This document shows, piece after piece, positions 1-8,747 of a stretch of DNA of 64,000 bases; the stretch's first letter is position 1; each line of letters begins with the position of its first letter. Origin of the DNA: Dehalococcoidia bacterium. Lineage in GTDB: Bacteria > Chloroflexota > Dehalococcoidia > Dehalococcoidales > Fen-1064. The notes beneath the pieces were generated by a model. The model was not told the origin of the DNA. It was given only the letters and a program-made list of their open reading frames with translations, and searched no databases. Location of the stretch: positions 46,546 through 110,545 of the forward strand of contig DUEV01000003.1 of the NCBI GenBank assembly GCA_011170375.1, in the 5' to 3' direction. Made by a program: the position numbers and the translations under genes.

Positions 1-302
1 TCGAGCCGGTGGCCGCAATGGGCATAACCGTCCGGCGTAATGCCTTCGGTCGGCAGAGGGAGAGCTTCGAGACTGACCTCGAGATTCCGGTACTCGGAGA
101 TAAGCCGTTTCCTGGCGTCTTTATCCGCGCCCCCCTGATTGAACAGGTAACCGACGAGGTCGAGGTATTGGCACGACTCGACAATGGCACGATTGTGGCC
201 GCCCAGCAGGGGAAACTGCTGGCCTGCGCCTTCCACCCCGAACTGACTGATGACCTGCGGTTCCACCAGTATTTCCTGAGCATTGCCGGAGGCAAGCAAT
301 GA
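1..302 (+). CDS. pdxT: Pyridoxal 5'-phosphate synthase glutaminase subunit PdxT, C-terminal part
   Basis: This is the 3' end of a gene cut by the window edge; the frame is open from base 3. PdxT hydrolyses glutamine and passes ammonia to PdxS for vitamin B6 synthesis. The visible part has the family segment [11 protein letters not shown] and the C-terminal AFHPELT, which carries the His and Glu of the class I glutaminase triad. The nucleophile Cys and probably pdxS lie upstream, outside the window. The stop overlaps the ribosome-binding region of the next gene, so the two are probably cotranscribed. Confidence 0.9.
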   Translation, partial: EPVAAMGITVRRNAFGRQRESFETDLEIPVLGDKPFPGVFIRAPLIEQVTDEVEVLARLDNGTIVAAQQGKLLACAFHPELTDDLRFHQYFLSIAGGKQ

Positions 303-324
303 ATGTAGAACGGGGAGGACTGCC

Positions 325-1842
325 GTGGAAAAGATAATTACCGACGACCTAGATGCCCTGCTGGATATTCTTCCACTCCGTATTAAACGAAAACTGGTGA
401 AGCTCGAAGACCGCCGAGAACTCCTCGAGGTTGTCCTCGACCTGGGACGCACCCCAGAAGCCCGCTTTGCCCAGCGGGAGGTCATCCTGGACCCCCATGA
501 GGTCACTGACAAGGACATCGAATACGTCACCTCAAGCATCAGCGGCTTCGGGGGTGACAACCGGTCAGGCATCGAGCGGACATTGCACCGGATATCGGCC
601 ATCCGCAACCGGAAAGGGCGGATTGTCGGCCTGACCTGCCGTGTTGGCCGGGCTGTCTACGGCACCATCAACATCATCGAGGACCTGGTACAGTCGGGCA
701 AGAGTATTCTGCTGCTGGGACGCCCGGGGGTAGGCAAGACGACCATGCTCCGCGAGACCGCCCGCGTGCTCGCAGACGAGTTCGACAAACGCGTCATCAT
801 CGTCGATACCTCCAACGAGATTGCCGGCGACGGCGATATTCCCCACCCCGCCATCGGCCACGCCCGGCGGATGCAGGTGACCACCCCCGATATGCAGCAC
901 GCCGTTATGATTGAGGCGGTCGAGAACCACATGCCGGAGGTAATCGTTATCGACGAGATAGGTACCGGCCTCGAGGCCCAGGCCGCCCGGACCATCGCCG
1001 AGCGCGGAGTACAACTGGTCGCCACCGCCCACGGCAACACTCTGGAGAACCTGATGATGAACCCCACCCTGTCCGACCTTATCGGCGGTATACAATCGGT
1101 CACACTGGGTGATGAGGAGGCGAGGCGGCGGGGAACCCAGAAATCGATACTGGAAAGAATGTCGGCACCCACCTTTGATATCCTGGTGGAAATTCAGGAC
1201 TGGGACCGGGTAGCCATTCACCCCGATGTCGGTGAGGCGGTCGATGCCATCTTGCGCGGCCAGTTACCAGCCACCGAGACCCGCTGGACGGATGAAAATG
1301 GGGAGATCCATGTCGAGAAAGTGGTACCCGCGGTAACTGAACGAAGGACGCCGGTGCAGAGACAAGTAGCCAGGAAAGACGGCCAGCCACGACTCTTCCT
1401 CTTTGGCGTCAACCGGGGGCGCATGGAGCAGGTAGCCGATGAGATGCAGCTCAGTCTGGAACTGGTAGACAAGCTGGAGAACGCCACCTTGCTGGTAACC
1501 TCCAAGAAGTACTACCGTCAGAAACCGAAGAAGGTCAAGGAAGCCGAGGCTACCAATGTCCCAATCTTTGTCCTGAGAGGCAATACCCCCACGCAAATCC
1601 GGCAGTTGCTTAACACACTCTATCCCGCTGAGGTCCCGCAAAAGGTCAGCTCCTTCGAGCAGGCCCTGGGTGAAGCCAGGGAGGCCGTAGAAAAGGTACT
1701 GGGTGGCGAGGAGACTGTGGAACTCAGCCCACAGAGCGCCTATATCCGCCGACTGCAGCACCTGATTGCCGAGCGGAACGCCCTCTCCTCACAAAGCACC
1801 GGTAAAGACCCCGACCGGAGGGTAAGGATTTTTAGGGGGTAG
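325..1842 (+). CDS. SpoIIIAA/Ycf45-like AAA ATPase with C-terminal R3H-type region
   Basis: A protein of about 505 residues. The GTG at 325 is chosen because GGGGAGGA lies 5 bases upstream; a longer frame from 283 overlaps pdxT and has no such site. Residues about 132-139 form a Walker A loop (GRPGVGKT), followed by a Walker B strand (VIVIDEIG), as in the ATPases related to stage III sporulation protein AA and to Ycf45 of algae and cyanobacteria. The C-terminus is basic and fits the single-stranded nucleic-acid-binding R3H region of these proteins. No other sporulation gene is nearby, so a sporulation role is not implied. The actual function of this bacterial group is unknown to me. The gene follows pdxT directly. 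Confidence 0.8.
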   Translation: MEKIITDDLDALLDILPLRIKRKLVKLEDRRELLEVVLDLGRTPEARFAQREVILDPHEVTDKDIEYVTSSISGFGGDNRSGIERTLHRISAIRNRKGRIVGLTCRVGRAVYGTINIIEDLVQSGKSILLLGRPGVGKTTMLRETARVLADEFDKRVIIVDTSNEIAGDGDIPHPAIGHARRMQVTTPDMQHAVMIEAVENHMPEVIVIDEIGTGLEAQAARTIAERGVQLVATAHGNTLENLMMNPTLSDLIGGIQSVTLGDEEARRRGTQKSILERMSAPTFDILVEIQDWDRVAIHPDVGEAVDAILRGQLPATETRWTDENGEIHVEKVVPAVTERRTPVQRQVARKDGQPRLFLFGVNRGRMEQVADEMQLSLELVDKLENATLLVTSKKYYRQKPKKVKEAEATNVPIFVLRGNTPTQIRQLLNTLYPAEVPQKVSSFEQALGEAREAVEKVLGGEETVELSPQSAYIRRLQHLIAERNALSSQSTGKDPDRRVRIFRG

Positions 1843-1870
1843 AGGCTTCAACTGTATTCCAAACGGGGAT

Positions 1871-1943
1871 TGAAAAGGGGCGAAGCCCCTTTTAGTAATT
1901 TTTTCCCTCTCCCCTTCAAAGGGGAGAGGGACACAGGGTGAGG
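1871..1943 (+). repeat. Double-hairpin dispersed repeat, copy A
   Basis: Two successive hairpins occupy the gap. The first pairs AAAAGGGGC (1873-1881) with GCCCCTTTT (1885-1893) and is followed by a T-rich tract, so it can also terminate the upstream transcript. The second pairs CCCTCTCCCC (1905-1914) with GGGGAGAGGG (1921-1930) around a TTCAAA loop and ends in ACACAGGGTGAG. A second copy with the same order, loop and tail lies at 40371-40443. Both copies end a short distance upstream of a start codon. Confidence 0.8.
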
Positions 1944-1958
1944 GGTTGCAAAGATTCC

Positions 1959-3563
1959 ATGGCCCGAAATAGATTCAAGGACACCAGACAAATCCTCTCC
2001 CGCGAACAGGGCACCATTATCAAGGACTGGGGGGGGCGGCTGCCCGTTGCCCTGATGTACCCTAACTCCTACTACCTGGGCATGTCCAATCTGGGTATCC
2101 ATGCTATTTACCGTCTGCTGAATAGCTATGGTGACGTTGTCTGTGAGCGGGTCTTCCTGGAAAAGGGCCAGAATACACCACCCGTTGGGCTGGAATCGGG
2201 ACGGCCCCTGACGGACTTTGCCGTCCTTGCCTTCTCTATCACCTACGAGCTCGACTACTTCAATGTGATTAGTATTCTCAAGACTAGCGGCATCCCCCTG
2301 TATACTGCCGAGCGCGACGAACGCTACCCGTTGGTCATTGCCGGTGGTGCCTGTATCACTGCCAACCCGATGCCCCTGGCGCCATTCTTCGACTGCCTCT
2401 GTATCGGGGAGGCCGAGGCAATACTACCACCGATGCTACCGGTGTTGTCGGAGGGCATTGGTAGTAAAAGACAGGAGTTGCTCAAGGCCCTGCTAAAAAT
2501 ACCGGGCGTCTATGTCCCCCAATACCCTACCGGCACCCCGGTGGTCCGGCAGTGGATAGGCAACCTCGATGATTTTCCTGTGACCTCGACGGTACTCACC
2601 CACGACACCGAGCTGGGCAACCTTTGCCTAATCGAGGTAGAGCGGGGCTGCGGGTGGGGGTGCCGTTTCTGTCTGGTGAGCAACGCTTTCCGACCGGCAA
2701 GGTATCGTTCGGCGGACGGACTACTCACCGAAGCGGAGAATGGCCTTCACCACCGAAAACGCCTCGGACTGGTAGGCCCGGCCGTCACCGACCACCCTCA
2801 GATTGAGGAACTGGTGAAGCGACTCAAGCAGATGGGGGCGGAACTCTCGGTCAGCTCGATGCGGATAAAACCACTTTCTCCGGTGGTACTGGACGGGCTG
2901 GCACGGGGTGGGGCCCGGACAATTGCTCTTGCCCCTGAGGCCGGCTCAGAACGACTCCGCAGGCTCATCGCTAAGAGGATAACCGAGGACGATATCCTCA
3001 AAGCTGTGGCAATGGTGGTGGGGCAGGGCATCAAGCAGCTCAAGCTCTACTTCATGATTGGTCTACCTTCAGAGAATGACGATGATATTGAAGAAATCGT
3101 CCGCCTGACCCTCGCCTGCAAGAGCATCCTCGATAAACAGGCAAGGGGAGGTCGTATTACCCTCAGCATCTCCCCCTTTGTCCCCAAAGCTGGGACGCCG
3201 TTTCAGTGGCTGCCGATGGCACCGCTCCCCATCCTGGAACACCGCCTGTCCTCACTCAAGAGCCAGTTACAGCCGAAAGGAATACAGGTCAAGGCAGAGA
3301 GTCTCGCCTGGACCGAGGTGCAGGCAGTCCTGTCCCGGGGTGACACCCGATTATCAGAGGTGTTAGCCAGTACTGAAACAGTATCGTTACCTGCCTGGCG
3401 TCGTGCCATCCGGGAAATCAAACTGGATATAGATTTCTACGCTCACCAGCAATGGGATACGAACTACAATCTACCCTGGGCATGGATCGATTTGGGTACC
3501 AGCACAGAACACGTCAAGCGAGAGCTGAACCGGGCACTGACCACGATAGGCGCATCATCGTAA
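1959..3563 (+). CDS. Radical SAM protein with B12-binding-like N-terminal region
   Basis: About 534 residues. The first third resembles the cobalamin-binding-like domain of the TIGR03960 type (MYPNSYYLGMSNLGIHAIY). The radical SAM core follows, with cysteines C231, C235 and C238 in GCGWGCRFC, the CxxxCxxC ligands of the 4Fe-4S cluster that cleaves S-adenosylmethionine. The substrate is not known. Proteins of this family are often paired with a TIGR03936-type partner, which is not seen next to it. I use the ATG at 1959; a GTG at 1938 is in frame but lies in the tail of the repeat at 1871-1943. That repeat forms most of the leader, so its hairpins may affect expression. Confidence 0.75.
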   Translation: MARNRFKDTRQILSREQGTIIKDWGGRLPVALMYPNSYYLGMSNLGIHAIYRLLNSYGDVVCERVFLEKGQNTPPVGLESGRPLTDFAVLAFSITYELDYFNVISILKTSGIPLYTAERDERYPLVIAGGACITANPMPLAPFFDCLCIGEAEAILPPMLPVLSEGIGSKRQELLKALLKIPGVYVPQYPTGTPVVRQWIGNLDDFPVTSTVLTHDTELGNLCLIEVERGCGWGCRFCLVSNAFRPARYRSADGLLTEAENGLHHRKRLGLVGPAVTDHPQIEELVKRLKQMGAELSVSSMRIKPLSPVVLDGLARGGARTIALAPEAGSERLRRLIAKRITEDDILKAVAMVVGQGIKQLKLYFMIGLPSENDDDIEEIVRLTLACKSILDKQARGGRITLSISPFVPKAGTPFQWLPMAPLPILEHRLSSLKSQLQPKGIQVKAESLAWTEVQAVLSRGDTRLSEVLASTETVSLPAWRRAIREIKLDIDFYAHQQWDTNYNLPWAWIDLGTSTEHVKRELNRALTTIGASS

Positions 3564-3660
3564 AAGGACAGCTTGACACTTTGATCGGGCTGAGATATTC
3601 TGTATGATATTTTTCTAGTCGACAGGCAGGCGAATAAAACAAACAGGAGGAATAACATTG

Positions 3661-3852
3661 ATGGGTTATTTCAGGATACTGGCAGCAATTCCCGGCTTCT
3701 TTATCAGCTCCCTTATCCTCTGGGGCCTCTGGGGAGCGTTTGCCGACGACATCGGATTGGAGAAGATAAGTTATGCAATGGCGATGCTGCTAACCATCAC
3801 CCTCTGGCTGGCAGTGGCACCGTTAGCAGCGGTTGGTCGTCGAAAAAAATAG
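3661..3852 (+). CDS. Small two-helix membrane protein
   Basis: A 63-residue protein with two hydrophobic segments (about residues 5-25 and 38-58) joined by a short acidic loop and ending in RRKK, which suggests both ends are cytoplasmic. AGGAGG at 3645-3650 supports translation; the TTG at 3658 is an alternative start. It lies 36 bases before the lipoprotein gene and may be cotranscribed with it. I recognise no family. Confidence 0.65.
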   Translation: MGYFRILAAIPGFFISSLILWGLWGAFADDIGLEKISYAMAMLLTITLWLAVAPLAAVGRRKK

Positions 3853-3887
3853 CAATAGCATAAGCCGCACAGAGGGAGTAGAGTATC

Positions 3888-4913
3888 GTGTCGAAAGCGA
3901 AGTACCCGCTGGTGGCGGGGTTGGTGGTCGTGCTGGTACTCGGGGCCTGTAAAGACGAACCGGGTGAGCCGGTAGTAGAAGACGCCGCCGGAGCAAAAGA
4001 CACTGCCTTTGAATACCTGCAGGAGCAATACCCCGACAATGCCCCAGATAGTGGTCTTCAATGGGAGGAAGAGGATATCACACCTGGCGGGCTGGTGGGG
4101 ACATCAGTCAAGCAGTTCACTTCAGACGGGTTAACGGTTACCGTGTCCGCTCCTGTGGTCGCTCCGGAGAATATCATTTATACAACCACTATAACTAGTA
4201 TCGATGGTGGCTGGTACTGGAGGGGGGAGGTGAGACCAGACGGCTCCGTGACTGAACTCAGCCTGCTGGCAGAGATGTCCGAGGAATGGAGCCAGGATAT
4301 CGCTGAAGAGTTCGTCAAGAACAGCCCCACCTTTGCCTACGACGGTATAGCGGAGACCCTGGAACTGACCAATGTCCTGATGGCAAGATGCCTGTTCTGC
4401 TGGGCGTTCACCTTCGAGTTTGACTGTCTTCATGCCGGGTATGGTAATCGCGAAGGAGAGGCACTTGCCCAGGTAATCACACATCATGAGGCAGTTATCA
4501 TCGTCAATAAAGGAGAGGTTGTCTCAGCAGTCATGGACGTGAAGTGGGATATGCTCCGGCAGGCCTTTGTCTCCCTGGAAAGCACCAGATGGGTGCTGGA
4601 ATCCTACGGTAATGCAGACAACCCTCAGGCCATCCTCGAAGGTACAGAGGTAACAGCCGAATTCTTAGCAGGCGAGGTTATTGGGTCAGCCGGCTGCAAC
4701 TCATACTTTGCCTCATACGAAATTGACGGACAAGATATTACCATCGACTCGATTGGCGCAACGGAGATGGCATGCCTAGAGCCGGAGGGGGTAATGGACC
4801 AGGAAACCCTGTACCTGTCAGCTCTGGGGCAAGCAGAAAGATTTCTAATCGAAGATGGGACACTGAAGATTTTCTACAGCGACGACCAGGTACTTACTTT
4901 CTCCGCAGAATAA
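3888..4913 (+). CDS. Lipoprotein with C-terminal META domain
   Basis: Starts at GTG with GGGAG upstream. The N-terminus is a lipoprotein signal ending in the lipobox VLGAC (Cys21), so the mature protein is predicted to be membrane-anchored on the outer face. The last roughly 110 residues match the META/HslJ fold: an opening STRWVLESYG, then GSAGCNSYFASYEI and the ATEMACLEP segment. The middle region (about residues 40-220) is beta-rich and not recognised; it contains CLFC. META domains are linked to secreted or stress-related proteins in other bacteria, but no specific activity can be assigned. The gene converges on purQ. Confidence 0.75.
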   Translation: MSKAKYPLVAGLVVVLVLGACKDEPGEPVVEDAAGAKDTAFEYLQEQYPDNAPDSGLQWEEEDITPGGLVGTSVKQFTSDGLTVTVSAPVVAPENIIYTTTITSIDGGWYWRGEVRPDGSVTELSLLAEMSEEWSQDIAEEFVKNSPTFAYDGIAETLELTNVLMARCLFCWAFTFEFDCLHAGYGNREGEALAQVITHHEAVIIVNKGEVVSAVMDVKWDMLRQAFVSLESTRWVLESYGNADNPQAILEGTEVTAEFLAGEVIGSAGCNSYFASYEIDGQDITIDSIGATEMACLEPEGVMDQETLYLSALGQAERFLIEDGTLKIFYSDDQVLTFSAE

Positions 4914-4963
4914 ATAGCCATGTCCCGCACGCAACTCATCCTCAACAAAGCCACAGCGCCTGA

Positions 4964-5725
4964 TTAAAGAGCTTCAGCCCATCTAACGGCGTTCTGGAAG
5001 ATACGCAGGCCATCGCCATGCTCCCCGATGCTACGCCGCGTCCACTGGGGATGCTGGGTACCACGGACAAAACGCTCGGGGTGAGGCATCAGGGCAAAGA
5101 CACGCCCGGTGTCATCACACAGACCGGCAATATCCGCCATTGAGCCATTGGGGTTGTAGGGATAACCAGCCCCGCAATTACCCTGCTCATCAGCGTAGCG
5201 AAGGGCGATATTTGCCTCCGGCACAGCGCCATCAAAGACAACCTTACCTTCGGCGTGGGCCACCGGCAGAGACATGCGGTCAATGCCTTTGGTAAAAACA
5301 CAGGGGCTAGCGCTGTTCGCCGCCAGATGCACCCAGCGGCATTCGAACCTGCCGGAATCGTTGTCAGTTAACGTCAGTGGTATCGAGCCACTATTGACCG
5401 ACAGAATACCGGCCTTCACCAACACCTGAAAGCCGTTGCAGATACCCAGAACCAGTCCACCTTCCTCGATAAAGCGTGGCACATCCTCACCGAGCCCCAT
5501 TCTAACCTCATTGGCAAGTACCCTGCCCGCAGAAATATCATCGCCGTAGGTAAAGCCGCCGGGTACCACCAGTATCTGATAGTCGGACAGGCACTCATCA
5601 CCACGGACAAGCTGGTTGATATGTACACGGGTAGCCATTGCTCCCGCCTGCTCGAAGGCAAACACCGTCTCCATATCACAGTTAGTACCCGGGGCACGCA
5701 GTATCAAAACTCTTACTTGACTCAT
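4964..5725 (-). CDS. purQ: Phosphoribosylformylglycinamidine synthase, glutaminase subunit PurQ
   Basis: Provides ammonia from glutamine for the fourth step of purine synthesis, acting with PurL and PurS. The class I glutaminase nucleophile is in GICNGFQVL and the His/Glu pair is in MPHPERF. The N-terminus VLILRAPGTNCDMET is typical. The ATG at 5725 is used; it starts 8 bases after the purL stop, so the two genes are probably translationally coupled. A GTG at 5740 would overlap purL. Length is about 253 residues, normal for the small-type PurQ. Confidence 0.95.
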   Translation of the reverse strand: MSQVRVLILRAPGTNCDMETVFAFEQAGAMATRVHINQLVRGDECLSDYQILVVPGGFTYGDDISAGRVLANEVRMGLGEDVPRFIEEGGLVLGICNGFQVLVKAGILSVNSGSIPLTLTDNDSGRFECRWVHLAANSASPCVFTKGIDRMSLPVAHAEGKVVFDGAVPEANIALRYADEQGNCGAGYPYNPNGSMADIAGLCDDTGRVFALMPHPERFVRGTQHPQWTRRSIGEHGDGLRIFQNAVRWAEAL

Positions 5726-5733
5726 TGTTAATG

Positions 5734-8667
5734 CTACCACCGAATCGGGCTCTGCCAGGCTTCTTTCAAATCAGTAAGGGATTCGTTGACAATCTTGCGG
5801 TCATCCAATCCGTAGACCTCTAGCACCCCAGAACCCGTTACCTCACCGATGACAGCCCATGCAGTATCGCCCATCGTATTCTCGAACTCCTCCCGATTTT
5901 CCGGGGCCACCTCAACCACAAAACGACTGTTCGACTCAGAGAACAGCACGAAGTCGTCACGGTCAATCGATTCACCGAGTGGGACTTGCTCCAGTTTGAC
6001 ATTTGCTCCCAGCCCGCCGGCGAAAGCCATCTCGGCAACCGCCACGCCGAGACCGCCATCACTGCAATCGTGACAGGCCCTGACCAAGCCCTTCACGGTG
6101 GCAGTACTGAGATTATCCATCAGGACTTTTGACCTCGGCGCGTCTACCTTAGGAACACTGTTCCCGACCAGGTCATGGGTCGCCAGGTAAGCAGAACCAC
6201 CTAATTCGTTCCAGGTCTCCCCTACCATGTATATCAGATCGCCGACCTGCTTCAGGTCCATCGACACGGCGCGATTGGCATCTGCCATGACACCGATCGC
6301 CGAAATCAGCAACGTGTGCGGGATGGTGATTACGTTGCCCTCATACTCGAACTCGTTGTTGAGGCTGTCTTTCCCAGAGATAAAAGGGGTCCCATAGACG
6401 AGGGCCATGTCGTGGCATGCCTGGGTTGCCCGGACCAGGGCACCGAGCATCTCCGGTCGGCGGGTATCACCCCAGCAGAAGTTATCAAGCAGGGCTACCC
6501 TGTCCAAGTCCCCCCCGACGGCAATAATCTGCCGCAGGGCTTCATCAATGGCCGAAGCCGCCATCCAGTAGGGGTCAATCTCACCATACTTCGGATTGAT
6601 ACCATTGGAGACGATGACGCTCCGATCCGAGTCCAGCACCGGTCGAATGATGGCAGCATCACCGGGGCCATCACAGTCTTTACCAACCAGCGGCTTGAGA
6701 ACACTGCCCCCCTGAACCTCGTGGTCATACTGGCGGATTACCCACTCTTTACTGCAGACATTCCAGGTAGCGAGAACCTTCATCAGGTCTCTTCCGAGGT
6801 CGTCGGGTGAAGCGAAATCAGGCTCGGTATGTTGTGATGGTTGCCAGACCGCCTCCAAATTCATCTGGGGTATTCCCTCGTGGAGAAACTCCATGCTCAG
6901 GTCGCCCACCAGCTCCCCGTGATAAAAGAGCCTGAGCCGATGGTCGTCGGTAAACTCACCGATGACAGCCGCTTCAACATTTTCACTATCGAAAAGTCTC
7001 ATTATTCCATCAATACAATCAGGGGGAACTGCGATAAGCATCCTCTCCTGGGACTCGGAGACCCATATTTCTGAGTAGGTCAACCCGGCGTATTTCAGCG
7101 GCACCTTCTCCAGGTCGACCCGTACCCCGGTATCAGCGGCCATTTCACCGACCGCCGAGGAAAGACCACCACCGCCACAGTCGGTTATACGACGGTACAG
7201 ACCTTTGTCTCTGGCTTGAAGCAGAACGTCTATGACCTTTTTTTCGACTATCGGGTTACCAATCTGGACAGAGGTAAAAGACAGGGTGCTCGATTCCTCG
7301 GTGAGTTGCTCCGATGCAAAGGTCACACCGTGTATCCCGTCACGCCCGGTCCGACCGCCAACGACCACCACCAGGTCACCCGCCTGCTGCTGGCCTCTCC
7401 GGGAAAGCTCACTTGGCATCAGCCCCAGCGTCCCACAGTAGACAAGGGGATTAGCCAAGTAGCGCTCATCGAAAAGTACCGCTCCATTAAGAGTGGGTAT
7501 GCCTAGCCGGTTGCCGTAGTCGGCTACTCCAGCACGGACTCCTTTGAAGATACGCCTCGGGTGCAGGACACCCTTAGGAAGTTTTTCATGAGGCAAGTCC
7601 GGCGGAGCAAAACAGAAAACATCTGTATTCAATATCGGCTTGGAACCTAGGCCGGTGCCAAGCGGATCACGCACCACCCCACCGATTCCCGTAGCGGCTC
7701 CACCGTAAGGCTCCACCGCCGACGGGTGGTTATGCGTCTCTACCTTAAAACAGAGCGCCCATTTCTCATCAAATTCAATGACACCGGCATTATCCATGAA
7801 AACGGAAAGACACCAGGGCTTGTTAAGCTCGGCAGTTGCTTTGGCAATCGTGTTTTTAAGCAGGTTGTCTATCTTTACCCAGAGTCCTTCCCATTGAACT
7901 ACCTGACCAATCTTGGCGAGAGAACTCTCTAACAAGTTATCAATGCCTGCTCCAGAGAAAGATACCTTGCCTTTGAAGGTCTTGTGAACGCAGTGCTCCG
8001 ACCACGTCTGGAACAATGTCTCAAGTTCAACATCAGTAGGGTTTCTGCCCTGCTCACGGAAGTAGTCGATGATTGCCTTCAATTCAGGCTCCGAGAAGCT
8101 GAAGTCTCTACGCACCTCGGCAAGTCCGGAGCCATCCGTATCAATAATATTATAATGGTTCAACCGGAAATGGTACTGCGGATGCTCCGAAAACGGGATT
8201 GTATCCGGGCCAACGATGTGCTCAACGATGGGGTTCACCAGCAGCTTGCCACATATGCTGTCCAGCTGCCCGTTATCGAGATCTCCCTCAATCAGGTAGC
8301 GTTTTGCCGTTTTGACCGCCCGGACGTTGTCAATCCCGAGGTCGCGGACGGCCTTCATTACTGTCCCCTCAACCGGGTCCATAACACCGGGATTGTAGGT
8401 CACTTCGACCACACGACGATTGGAAGAAGAATCGGCATCGGCAGGAATTGCAGAATCAGAGCGGTAGTCCTGAATCACCGGGTCGGCGAGGAGACCACGA
8501 CATATCAGGTCGAGCTTATCAGAGGAGAGTTCGGCATCCAGCCAGTATATATCAATAACACGGACATCTGAGACTGTTTCTATACCGAGGTCCCGGATGT
8601 CCTTCACCAGGCCCGCTCCCCGGGCATCAGGCAGATGATTCTTGAGTCGGACTTCGACTCGGTGCAT
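5734..8667 (-). CDS. purL: PurS-PurS-PurL fusion: phosphoribosylformylglycinamidine synthase
   Basis: A 977-residue protein; usual small PurL is about 720-760. The C-terminal part from about residue 160 is a full PurL, with QTWSEHCVHKTF, the ATP-site segment VETHNHPSAVEPYGGAATG and FISGKDSLNNEF. The N-terminal 160 residues hold two similar units, about 1-75 and 88-160. Each has the PurS pattern of a VEVxxxxG strand, a helix with KDIRDLGIE or KAVRDLGID, and a final LLxxPIVExI or LLADPVIQDY. PurS normally is a separate small protein that forms dimers and bridges PurL and PurQ; here a tandem pair appears to be built in. No separate purS is seen; purQ follows. Confidence 0.9.
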   Translation of the reverse strand: MHRVEVRLKNHLPDARGAGLVKDIRDLGIETVSDVRVIDIYWLDAELSSDKLDLICRGLLADPVIQDYRSDSAIPADADSSSNRRVVEVTYNPGVMDPVEGTVMKAVRDLGIDNVRAVKTAKRYLIEGDLDNGQLDSICGKLLVNPIVEHIVGPDTIPFSEHPQYHFRLNHYNIIDTDGSGLAEVRRDFSFSEPELKAIIDYFREQGRNPTDVELETLFQTWSEHCVHKTFKGKVSFSGAGIDNLLESSLAKIGQVVQWEGLWVKIDNLLKNTIAKATAELNKPWCLSVFMDNAGVIEFDEKWALCFKVETHNHPSAVEPYGGAATGIGGVVRDPLGTGLGSKPILNTDVFCFAPPDLPHEKLPKGVLHPRRIFKGVRAGVADYGNRLGIPTLNGAVLFDERYLANPLVYCGTLGLMPSELSRRGQQQAGDLVVVVGGRTGRDGIHGVTFASEQLTEESSTLSFTSVQIGNPIVEKKVIDVLLQARDKGLYRRITDCGGGGLSSAVGEMAADTGVRVDLEKVPLKYAGLTYSEIWVSESQERMLIAVPPDCIDGIMRLFDSENVEAAVIGEFTDDHRLRLFYHGELVGDLSMEFLHEGIPQMNLEAVWQPSQHTEPDFASPDDLGRDLMKVLATWNVCSKEWVIRQYDHEVQGGSVLKPLVGKDCDGPGDAAIIRPVLDSDRSVIVSNGINPKYGEIDPYWMAASAIDEALRQIIAVGGDLDRVALLDNFCWGDTRRPEMLGALVRATQACHDMALVYGTPFISGKDSLNNEFEYEGNVITIPHTLLISAIGVMADANRAVSMDLKQVGDLIYMVGETWNELGGSAYLATHDLVGNSVPKVDAPRSKVLMDNLSTATVKGLVRACHDCSDGGLGVAVAEMAFAGGLGANVKLEQVPLGESIDRDDFVLFSESNSRFVVEVAPENREEFENTMGDTAWAVIGEVTGSGVLEVYGLDDRKIVNESLTDLKEAWQSPIRW

Positions 8668-8696
8668 TAATCAGTCGTCCTATATCAGCCGCCCTA

Positions 8697-8725
8697 ATCA
8701 TATCAAAAAATGAACCAAACGCCAA
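8697..8725 (-). promoter_or_regulatory. Sigma-70-type promoter for purL-purQ
   Basis: On the minus strand TTGGCG (8725-8720) and TATGAT (8702-8697) are separated by 17 bases. The predicted start gives a leader of roughly 25 bases before the purL ATG at 8667. Confidence 0.5.
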
Positions 8726-8747
8726 GCGATTTTCGGGAGAAAACCGA

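Noticed and set aside
565-1221. Long open frame of 218 codons on the minus strand
   Set aside because: It lies wholly opposite the SpoIIIAA/Ycf45-like gene, has no ribosome-binding site and its product resembles no protein; it reflects GC-rich codon bias.
7984-8571. 195-codon plus-strand frame opposite purL
   Set aside because: Product lacks any family pattern and the region is fully explained by the PurS-PurL protein on the other strand.
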